This document shows, one piece after another, positions 1 through 8,000 of a DNA stretch of 64,000 nucleotides; positions within the stretch are counted from its first letter, which is position 1; each line of letters starts with the position of its first letter. This stretch comes from Chloracidobacterium sp. Its GTDB lineage: Bacteria; Acidobacteriota; Blastocatellia; Pyrinomonadales; Pyrinomonadaceae. The position numbers and the translations under genes are program-made. The notes under the pieces were generated by a model. That model was not told where the DNA came from and did no database searches. It saw only the letters and a list, made by a program, of their open reading frames with translations. The DNA lies in assembly GCA_016716305.1 (NCBI GenBank), contig JADJWP010000002.1, positions 2,664,501 through 2,728,500 on the forward strand, read 5' to 3'.

Positions 1-2
1 AA

Positions 3-602
3 GGCTATTCGATGGAACAAGTGATGTTTCCGATGCGCGCGTTCGGCCGGGCCGGTATCGAGACCGTGATCCTCACGAACGCCGCCGGCAGCCTTGAATC
101 CGAGTTTCGCCCAGGCAGCCTCATGCTGATAACCGACCACCTTAACTGTATGGGCGTCAACCCGTTGCGGGGCAAGAATGATACGCGGTTCGGACCCCGG
201 TTTCCGGATATGACCGAAGTTTATGACCGGGAGCTGCAAAAGATCGCGGACGAACAGGCAAATGCCATAGCACACGAACGGTTCGAGAAAGGCATCGACG
301 AAGCAAAGATCGATTTTCTACATCGCGGCGTTTACTGCGCACTTTCGGGCCCAACATATGAAACGCCTTCCGAGGTGAGGATGTACCGTCAGCTCGGGGC
401 GAATGCGGTCGGAATGTCGACCGTGCCCGAGGCGATCGCGGCGCGTCATCAGGGAACGAGGGTTCTCGGTATCTCGTGCATCACGAATTTTGCGGCCGGC
501 ATGACGGGCGAAAGCATCAATCATCAGGAAGTAATGGAAACCGGCGCAAAAGTAGCCGAGATATTCAGAGAACTGCTTCGACGGATCGTCGCGAGAATAT
601 GA
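3..602 (+). CDS. punA: Purine nucleoside phosphorylase (5' end outside window)
   Basis: Phosphorolysis of purine (deoxy)nucleosides to free base and (deoxy)ribose-1-phosphate, a cytosolic salvage step. The frame is open from base 3 (G-Y-S before the first Met at 12), and GYSMEQV matches the interior of PNP-I/PunA enzymes. The gene therefore starts left of the window, and 199 C-terminal residues are visible. Family motifs seen are TNAAGSL, DHLN, the signature GPTYETPSEVRM and GANAVGMSTVPEAIAARH, then SCITNFAAG. The stop overlaps the uridine kinase start by 4 bp (ATGA), so the two are translationally coupled in a nucleoside salvage operon with cytidine deaminase. Only the exact substrate range is uncertain. 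Confidence 0.95.
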   Translation, partial: GYSMEQVMFPMRAFGRAGIETVILTNAAGSLESEFRPGSLMLITDHLNCMGVNPLRGKNDTRFGPRFPDMTEVYDRELQKIADEQANAIAHERFEKGIDEAKIDFLHRGVYCALSGPTYETPSEVRMYRQLGANAVGMSTVPEAIAARHQGTRVLGISCITNFAAGMTGESINHQEVMETGAKVAEIFRELLRRIVARI

Positions 603-1228
603 TCATTGGCATTTGCGGTGGAACAGGTTCTGGAAAAACGACCATAGCGCGGTCGATCGTTGACGCTGTCGGGAAAACGAATGTCGTCCTGGTCGAACAG
701 GATTCGTATTATCGGAACCTCGCTGATATGCCGCTCGACGAGCGGCATCAGGCGAATTTTGATCATCCTGATTCGATCGACAGCGACATGCTGGTCAATC
801 ACCTGATCAGGCTCAAACAGGGATTGACGGTCGAAATGCCGCTTTACGATTTTGTCACGCACACGCGAAGCGACAAGATCATAACCATCGAGCCAAAACC
901 GGTGGTCATCGTCGAGGGAATATTGATCTTTGCCGAATCGCGTGTGCTCGACCTGCTCGACCTGCGTGTATTTGTCGACACACCGGATGATGTACGATTG
1001 ATCCGCCGCCTTCGGCGCGACATAAACGAACGCGGCCGCACGTTTGAACGTACCCTTGAGCAATACGAACGAACCATACGCCCTATGCATTTCGAGTTTG
1101 TTGAGCCATCCAAGCGGCATGCGGACATCATCATACCCGAAGCGGCGCAGCCCGGGATCACGGTCGAGGTTCTTTGCGGACTTGTTCGCGAGAGGCTTAA
1201 AGAAGAGAAGGCTGCCGTAATTCAGTAG
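599..1228 (+). CDS. udk: Uridine kinase
   Basis: ATP/GTP-dependent phosphorylation of uridine and cytidine to UMP/CMP in pyrimidine salvage. The protein is 209 aa, the normal length for bacterial Udk. The P-loop GGTGSGKTT lies at residues 7-15, followed by EQDSYY and the NFDHPDS motif, and PLYDF in the uridine-binding part. The ATG at 599 overlaps the preceding PNP stop (ATGA). A longer in-frame ORF begins upstream, but that part lies inside the PNP gene, so the P-loop-proximal start was chosen. The stop is directly followed by the cytidine deaminase ATG with no intervening base. Confidence 0.95.
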   Translation: MIIGICGGTGSGKTTIARSIVDAVGKTNVVLVEQDSYYRNLADMPLDERHQANFDHPDSIDSDMLVNHLIRLKQGLTVEMPLYDFVTHTRSDKIITIEPKPVVIVEGILIFAESRVLDLLDLRVFVDTPDDVRLIRRLRRDINERGRTFERTLEQYERTIRPMHFEFVEPSKRHADIIIPEAAQPGITVEVLCGLVRERLKEEKAAVIQ

Positions 1229-1627
1229 ATGAAACATACCGAGAAAGAATTGATCGATGCCGCCGCGGACGTTCGCAAAAGGGCATATGCTCCATACTCG
1301 AACTTCAAGGTCGGTGCCGCGGTAGAGACCGAGGACGGCGCGATCTATACCGGCTGCAACGTCGAATCGGCGAGCTACGGATTAACGGTCTGCGCCGAAC
1401 GCGTTTCCATCTGGAAAGGCATATCCCGCGGCGTAACGAAATTCGGCCGGATCGCGGTCGTTGTCGATACCGAAGAGTTGACGCCGCCGTGCGGTGTCTG
1501 CCGGCAGATCATCTGGGAATTCTGCGGCGATGTGCCGGTCATCCTCGCGAATCTCCACGGCAAGACCGAGACCATCATGATGAGCGAACTGCTCCCGCGT
1601 GCGTTCGATTCAAAGTTTCTCAAGTAA
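1229..1627 (+). CDS. cdd: Cytidine deaminase
   Basis: Zinc-dependent deamination of cytidine and deoxycytidine to uridine and deoxyuridine. The protein is 132 aa, typical of the homotetrameric short form. Zinc ligands are visible as C55 in CAE (with catalytic E57) and C88-x2-C91 in PPCGVC. The substrate-binding NxE motif is in GCNVESASYG. It starts at the base after the udk stop and ends 6 bp before the next gene. The four-gene run PNP-udk-cdd-amidohydrolase is consistent with scavenging nucleosides. Confidence 0.96.
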   Translation: MKHTEKELIDAAADVRKRAYAPYSNFKVGAAVETEDGAIYTGCNVESASYGLTVCAERVSIWKGISRGVTKFGRIAVVVDTEELTPPCGVCRQIIWEFCGDVPVILANLHGKTETIMMSELLPRAFDSKFLK

Positions 1628-1633
1628 CCTAAA

Positions 1634-3040
1634 ATGCGACCCATAAAGCCCTTTTTTGCACTCATTCTGATCTCATTGATATCGGCGAACGGATCCGGAC
1701 AGGCTGCAGCCCGAGCCAAGGCAGACCTTATAATTGTCGGCGGGACCGTCGTCACTATGGACAAAGACCGCCGCGTCATCGAGAACGGCGGGATAGCTAT
1801 CCGTCAGGACAAGTTATTAGCCGTCGGGACGCGGGCTGAGATCGAGCGCGGATACTATGCGGCTACGGTCACGAACGCGACGGGCAGCGTCGTAATTCCC
1901 GGCCTTATCAATACACATACGCATGTACCGATGACGCTCTTCCGCGGCATTGCGGATGATATGGACCTGCAGGAATGGCTGACCAAGTTCATCTTTCCGG
2001 CGGAGGCAAAGAACGTCAACGAGGCATTCGTTCGGGCAGGAACGCGGCTCGGCCTTGCCGAGATGATCCGCGGCGGCACGACGACGTTCTGCGACATGTA
2101 TTATTTCGAGGACGCGATCGCCGAAGAGACGAAAAAGGCCGGTATGCGCGGCGTGCTCGGTGAAACGGTGCTCGATTTTCCGGCACCCGACAACAAGACT
2201 TTCGCCGAGGGCCTGGAATACACCGAGAGATTCATAAAGCGATGGCAGGGCGACCCTTTGATCGTTCCGGCGATCGCCCCGCATGCTCCATACACCGTTA
2301 GCGAAGACAATCTGACCCAGGCCCGCGCGATGTCCGACAGGCTAAGGGCGCCGCTTGTCATACACCTAGCCGAGGCGAATACAGAAACCGAGTTCATCCA
2401 GCAGAAGCACGAAGGGATGCGGCCGATCGAATTCATGCAGAAGATCGCGTTCTTTAACGACCGAACGATCGCTGCGCATGTGATCCAGGCAAACGCAGCA
2501 GAACTGGATATTTTGAAGCGATATAACGTCGGCATCGCGCACAACCCGCAATCGAACATGAAGCTCGCGGCCGGCGTCGCACCCGTCCCGCTGATGCTGC
2601 AAAAAGGTCTGTCGGTCGGGCTTGGAACTGACGGCCCGGCATCGAACAACGACCTTAGCCTTTGGGAAGAGATGGACACCGCGGCAAAGCTGCATAAACT
2701 GCATCTGGGCGATCCGAAGGTCCTGACCGCCGAACAGGCATTTACGATGGCGACGATCGGCGGCGCACGTGCGCTACACCTTGGCGATTTGATCGGTTCG
2801 CTAGAGGCCGGAAAGCGGGCCGATATTGCGATCGTAGATTTCAGCGGCCTGCATCAGACACCGTTCTTTAACGTTTATTCGCATCTTGTCTATGCGACCA
2901 AAGCCTCGGATGTGAGTTCGGTGATCATCAACGGACGGATCGTCATGCAAAACCGGCGGTTGCTCACTTTGAACGAAAATGCTATAAAACAGGAAGCAAT
3001 CACATACCGCAATAAAATCATCGAAAGTTTGAAGAATTGA
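1634..3040 (+). CDS. Exported amidohydrolase, MTA/SAH deaminase-like
   Basis: Metal-dependent hydrolase of the amidohydrolase superfamily, closest in motifs to 5'-methylthioadenosine/S-adenosylhomocysteine deaminases (MtaD type). The protein is 468 aa. A hydrophobic N-terminal segment (about residues 5-26) looks like a signal peptide, so it probably acts outside the cytoplasm, unlike standard MtaD. Metal-binding H95-x-H97 (NTHTH), the later HAPYT and HLAE histidines, AHVI and the GTDG aspartate are all present. It closes the nucleoside salvage run, 6 bp after cdd, and is followed by a clear intrinsic terminator. The substrate is inferred; other purine deaminases or chlorohydrolase-type enzymes share these motifs. 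Confidence 0.85.
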   Translation: MRPIKPFFALILISLISANGSGQAAARAKADLIIVGGTVVTMDKDRRVIENGGIAIRQDKLLAVGTRAEIERGYYAATVTNATGSVVIPGLINTHTHVPMTLFRGIADDMDLQEWLTKFIFPAEAKNVNEAFVRAGTRLGLAEMIRGGTTTFCDMYYFEDAIAEETKKAGMRGVLGETVLDFPAPDNKTFAEGLEYTERFIKRWQGDPLIVPAIAPHAPYTVSEDNLTQARAMSDRLRAPLVIHLAEANTETEFIQQKHEGMRPIEFMQKIAFFNDRTIAAHVIQANAAELDILKRYNVGIAHNPQSNMKLAAGVAPVPLMLQKGLSVGLGTDGPASNNDLSLWEEMDTAAKLHKLHLGDPKVLTAEQAFTMATIGGARALHLGDLIGSLEAGKRADIAIVDFSGLHQTPFFNVYSHLVYATKASDVSSVIINGRIVMQNRRLLTLNENAIKQEAITYRNKIIESLKN

Positions 3041-3045
3041 GTTGC

Positions 3046-3068
3046 GGGCTTTAACAGAAGCCCTTTTT
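3046..3068 (+). terminator. Intrinsic terminator after nucleoside salvage operon
   Basis: A 6-bp perfect stem, GGGCTT/AAGCCC, with loop TAACAG is followed directly by five T residues. It lies 6 bp after the amidohydrolase stop codon and fits a rho-independent terminator closing the salvage operon. Confidence 0.75.
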
Positions 3069-3178
3069 GATAATTTTCCGAACGGCGGTATGTGACGCAC
3101 GGGTCATAAAGAGTGAGCCTTACCCCGAGGAGTTCGCTTGGCCTTTACGGAGAATTTAAGTCGGAAAGGAGGACTGAA

Positions 3179-4438
3179 ATGCCGCTAAAAGTCAGCAGGT
3201 CATGCACTTCGATAGTCTCATTAATTTTCGTTTTCATATCATCGGCTTACGCTCAGAGTCCGCAGCCGACCCAACCTCAGCCGGCCAGATCGCCCGAGGC
3301 CCAAACGCAGACACCTGTTAAAACACCGACCGCAGGCGAGATAATGCATGAGCGGATCTCGAAGGCAAAGGCCTTTATCGCGGTGCGCAATTATCCGGCC
3401 GCGGTCTACGAACTCGAGAGTATCCGCCGCGAATCGGCCGACCCATCGGTAAACGCCGTGGCAGCCGTATTGCTGATGAACAGTTTTCTCGAACAAGGCA
3501 ATTACAAGCGGGCACAGGAGCTTCTGACCGAAGCATTCCGTTCCTACAAGGCAAACAACTCAAATTCGTCCGTGCTTTATCCATCGGTCGCTGGACAGGT
3601 CGTCAAGGGTGCGCGAAATCAGACCGACCGTTATCGCGGGCTCGGGTTGGCCGTATCCGAACGCAATCTGCCGCTTGAGGCCGTGACGGACATCGAACAG
3701 ATGCGATCAACGCTCGAGATGGTCGTATCACAGGCAAAAGAGATCGCCAAAGACAAAGAGAAGATCGCCGTTGCGATACCCTTGCTCGAAGAAGCCGTTA
3801 CCGCACGCAGTGCTTTAGGCCGCGACGAATACGATGCACGACGTTGGCGCGACGAGATCGCCGATTCGCGCGAGCAAATGGCAAGTTCGCAGAGCGTTAT
3901 CCTCAATGCCGTGACCGAGACCGCGGTCACGAACACCATCGCCGAAAATTCAAAACCCCTGACGATCGCGGCGACCAAAGAGACCTCGGTCCCGTCCGAT
4001 ACCTCGGTCGCATCGCTCGACACGCCCGAAGCCCCGGAGTCAAAACCCGCAGATAACAAGCCTGTTCAGCAGCGCCCGGTGCTGGTGGTCGGCGGCGGGA
4101 CGAAAGCAAACGATACCAAGGATGAGGAAGCTGAAAAGCCAGCGGCGGCCGTGTCTTCGGGCCCGGTCGAGGTCGGGTCGCTGATCAATTACGCCACAAA
4201 ACAGCAGCCGCCGACATACCCTGCGACGGCCCGCCAGATGCGTGCGACCGGTGTCGTTCGCCTCGAGATCGAAGTTGATGAGAATGGCGAGGTCGCCGAG
4301 GTCAATAAGGCGAGTGGCCCGACACTGCTGCAGCCGGCAGCCCGCGACGCGATAAAAAAATGGCGGTTCAAACCCTTTACGCGCGATGGCCAGCCTGTAC
4401 GAGCGACCGGATTCGTTAATTTCAACTTCTCGCTTTAG
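3179..4438 (+). CDS. Secreted protein with C-terminal TonB domain
   Basis: Protein of 419 aa with a signal peptide (hydrophobic stretch ending in SSAYA, about residue 25), a Pro/Gln-rich linker, an alpha-helical middle and a TonB_C-type domain at the end (about residues 345-419: PTYPATARQMRATGVV through WRFKPF). The ATG at 3179 was chosen because AAGGAGG sits just upstream; an upstream in-frame alternative at 3113 lacks this and a signal sequence. The ExbB/ExbD-interacting TonB transmembrane architecture is not evident. A periplasmic or secreted 'energy transducer TonB-like' protein of the kind abundant in acidobacteria is more likely than a true TonB. The partner is unknown. Confidence 0.75.
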   Translation: MPLKVSRSCTSIVSLIFVFISSAYAQSPQPTQPQPARSPEAQTQTPVKTPTAGEIMHERISKAKAFIAVRNYPAAVYELESIRRESADPSVNAVAAVLLMNSFLEQGNYKRAQELLTEAFRSYKANNSNSSVLYPSVAGQVVKGARNQTDRYRGLGLAVSERNLPLEAVTDIEQMRSTLEMVVSQAKEIAKDKEKIAVAIPLLEEAVTARSALGRDEYDARRWRDEIADSREQMASSQSVILNAVTETAVTNTIAENSKPLTIAATKETSVPSDTSVASLDTPEAPESKPADNKPVQQRPVLVVGGGTKANDTKDEEAEKPAAAVSSGPVEVGSLINYATKQQPPTYPATARQMRATGVVRLEIEVDENGEVAEVNKASGPTLLQPAARDAIKKWRFKPFTRDGQPVRATGFVNFNFSL

Positions 4439-4561
4439 CAACCGCCTTTCCGATCTTGTGTTCACCGCAGCGAACTTTCGGATCGATACGCTTGAGCCAA
4501 CTCCATCGGTCAAGCATGGCGTTATCCGCATGAAATGAACCTTGTTCTATTGCCTTCGTAG

Positions 4562-4969
4562 CTAAGGACTGATCACCTTGAGCTTACCTGCTGCCAGCGC
4601 CGAAAAGCATGCGTCCGACAAGATCTGGTCATCGCTGCTTCCCTTATGCCTGATGCCGATGACCATTCCCTGCATATTGTTATGAAGGTCCATCTCTTTT
4701 TCAGCAGGTGGATTTGAGGGAACATCCTCGTGAGCCGTTGTGAATGCATACGCCGCGAGAAACCCAACGTCACGGGTCAGCAAAGCTGACCAATAACAAT
4801 GCCTGAAGGCGTCCGAATTATCATTACGTCCCTGATGGCCGAACCGTTTTACGGTTTCAGCAAACGCCTTGTCTTTTGCGACGGGTACGGCGGTTCCGAG
4901 AGCGGGATATTGAGCGATCGCGAGTTTCTCGCTCGGGTTCAACTTGTTCCATTGTTCGTAAGCACTCAT
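4562..4969 (-). CDS. Small DUF6973-like protein
   Basis: 135 aa, no signal peptide or membrane segment. The sequence contains NDNSDAFRHCYWSALL, a TTAHE segment and EKEMDLHNNMQG. This conserved Asp/His/Asn set resembles the DUF6973 domain found in small bacterial and toxin-like proteins; the family assignment is from memory of its motifs. A GTG start at 4981 is possible, but its GGAG would touch the start codon. From the ATG at 4969 the same AAGGAG sits 11 bases upstream, so 4969 is preferred. It is alone on this strand between two plus-strand genes, facing the TonB-C gene. The conserved His and Asp residues suggest an enzyme, but no activity can be assigned. Confidence 0.6.
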   Translation of the reverse strand: MSAYEQWNKLNPSEKLAIAQYPALGTAVPVAKDKAFAETVKRFGHQGRNDNSDAFRHCYWSALLTRDVGFLAAYAFTTAHEDVPSNPPAEKEMDLHNNMQGMVIGIRHKGSSDDQILSDACFSALAAGKLKVISP

Positions 4970-5061
4970 CTTTTTGAACACTCCTTTTCATGTTGATAAA
5001 GGCGGATTATTCTATTGCAGAAGACGACTTTTCATTTTTTTCGGCATCATATATTAGCTAT

Positions 5062-8000
5062 ATGGCCAAACACAATTTGAAAAAGATGCTCCTGCCGGCC
5101 GTTTTGTTGACGGCATACATTTCGGCATTTGCTCAGCCTTTGATGGCTCAGCCGCTTGCGACGCCTGACGCCCCACCGATCGAGCCCGGAGTTTCGCTTA
5201 CGCTCGCGAAATGGCGGGCCGAGCGCTACAGCGACGTCCGCTACAAGCTGAACCTGACGCTCGAGAAGATGTCGCCTCTGCTGAAAGGGACGATGGAAGT
5301 GCGGGTGCGAGTGGCGGAGAAAGGGAGTTGGGGAGTGAAGGAGTCAGTACCACCTGCGGTATCTGGTGGCGGAACCGCACAGGCGGAAACACGACCGGTA
5401 GGGAGTGTGCCCCATATTGTTCTCGACTGGCGCAAGATAAAAGGTCACGAAGAAAAGTCGACGATCTCGAATGTTTCCGTTAACGGTCGGCCTGTGACAA
5501 TTACGTCCTCGCCGCCCGCTACCGTAGGTGGTACCGACATGTCGTACTCCGAAGAAAACGAGCACCTCATCTTTTACGACAATGTCGTCATCGGCGAGAA
5601 CGTGATCAAGCTGGATTTCACCTCGCCGATATTGACCAGCGGGTCGGCGATCACGCGGTATGTGGATAAAGAGGACGGGTCGGAGTATATCTACTCGCTC
5701 TTTGTCCCAAGCGACGCGAGCACGGCGTTTCCGGTGTTTGACCAACCGGATCTGAAGGCCAGATTTACGCTGACCGTTCGTACTCCATTTGATTGGCTTT
5801 CGATATCAAACACAGACGCACCGCAGCGGTTCGCTATGGATCCGGGAGCTCCAATCACCTCAATATTCGAGGAAACTAAACCAATCAGCACCTACGTCTT
5901 CGCATTCGCGGCCGGACCGTTCGAAAAGGTCACAGGCGGAAACCTGAGCGGTAGGGAGGGTGTCTCTTCGCCGCCGAATAAGAACACCCTCCCTACGGGT
6001 CGGGTTTCCGCATCGGGTGTCAGTAGCCCGCACGTTAGTAAGGGCTCAACGTCGCGCAACGACAACGTTGAGCCCTTACTAACGGTCGGGCTACAGACAC
6101 CGGAGACCAGCATCTACGTCCGCAAGTCACAGGCCGCTAAGTTCAAGCCTCATGCCGCTGAGGTCTTTCGGCTGAATCGCGAGGCCGTCAAATACTTCGA
6201 GGAGTATTTCGATTACAAGTTTCCATTCTCTAAGTACGATCTGGTGCTGATACCGGAGTTTCCGTTTGGCGGGATGGAGCATGCGGGGGCGACGTTTTTG
6301 CGGGAATCGGCGATCATCTTTCCGCAGGAGCCGACCAAGAACGACCATATCTCGCGGGCTTTGCTGATCTTTCACGAGGCGTCGCACCAGTGGTTCGGCG
6401 ACACGGTGACGATGCGGTGGTTCGACGACCTTTGGCTGAAAGAGGGCTTTGCGACCTTTACGGCGTACAAGGCGATGGAAAAGACCATGTCCGAGATGAA
6501 CGCCTGGAAGGTCTTCTACGAACGCGTCAAACAGGCCGCTTACCAGACCGATTCCACCAAAGGCACGACGCCGATCTATCAAGAGATACCGAACCTCTCC
6601 GCCGCAAAATCCGCCTATGGCAACATCGTCTACAACAAAGCCCCGGCGTTCCTCCGCCAGGCGGAGTTTTATCTCGGTGAAGACAAGTTCCAGACGGCCG
6701 TCCGGGCGTTTTTGAAGAAGTATGAGTTTGGGAATGCGGGGTGGGAAGATCTGGTTAAGGAGTTTGGTACAGCGACAAATAGTAATTTGACTGACTGGGC
6801 ACGAACCTGGGTGAAGCAATCAGGATTGCCAACTTTCAGGCTTTGCATCGAAGATTATTCAAGATCCACAAAATTGACTGGTCGACCTGGAGAAATCACT
6901 CTACTTTTTTCTCAGACAGGATTTCCTTGCTATCCGCGTACAAACAGACGGAGTAATGCATCTATTTGGCCCGAAGGACTGCAATTCTACTATGTTCTGG
7001 CAAACGGCAAAACAAGAGTAGAAAGGGTAACTTTGGGCAAGAATGATCGTGAGATCGAGGAAATATGGGGCTACAACTTTGGCGATCTAGCGTCGAAATC
7101 AACAAGGAAAGAACTCGAGGCTCCTAAATTTATTCAAACTAACTATGGCGACTACGGCTACGGCATTTTCCTCCTCGACGAGAAGAGCCGCGAGTATGTT
7201 CTGAAGAACATCCAGAACGAAGAGGACCCGTTCCTGCGGTCGATGATGTGGGGCGCGCTTTGGGACAGCGTCCGCGAGGGCGAGCTCGACCCGCGTGAAT
7301 ATGTGGAGCTGGTGGTGAAGGTGTTGCAGAGGCCCACGCGTGAGCAAGGGCTTAACGCTCAAGCTGGAAGTAAAGCCCTTACTGACGTGCGGGCTTCTGC
7401 AATTGACGACGAATCGACGACCGCGTTGCTGCTGAACCGCATCGGGACTGCGATGAATTACTACATCGAAGACGGCGACGGTGTCCGTAGCCCGCACGTT
7501 AGTAAGGGCTCAAGATCGAGCACGGGCCGCGTTGAGCCCTCGCTCACGGCCTCCACCCCACGCGGAGATGCTCCGGCGGGGACCCCGGGTGTCGGGTTAC
7601 GGACACGCGTCGAGGACCTGCTGATCGAGCGGATGAAGACTTCGGAGACGCTCGGGCAGCGGATCACATACTATCGGGCGTTTTTGAATATCGCGGCGAG
7701 TGAGAAGGCGCGGGGCGTGTTGAAGGAGCTGTTGGCGGGTGTCGGTAGCCCTCATGTTAGTAACGGCTCAACGTTGAGCACGGGCCGCGTTGAGCCCTCC
7801 CTCACGGTCGGGCTACTGACACTTCGCACCAAGGACCGGTTCGACATCGTTGCGCGGCTGTTGATCCTGGGCGATTCGGATGCGCCGAAACTATTGGCGG
7901 AGCTTGAGAAGACGGAGACGAGCGACGATGCAAAGCGATATGCCTATGCCGCGAGGGCGGGCATCGCAACGGCGGAGAACAAGGCGAAGTACTGGAAGGA

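Noticed and set aside
524..1237. Long minus-strand ORF over udk
   Set aside because: Antisense shadow of uridine kinase, no family features.
5892..6113. Open minus-strand frame reading SPTVSKGSTL...VEPLL inside the M1 gene
   Set aside because: It is the mirror of the palindromic inserts; a palindrome gives similar peptides on both strands. No ribosome site or family is present.
6017..7822. CRISPR array or transposon MITE interpretation for the repeats
   Set aside because: Spacing and orientation are irregular, elements are palindromes without constant spacers, and no transposase or target duplication was seen.
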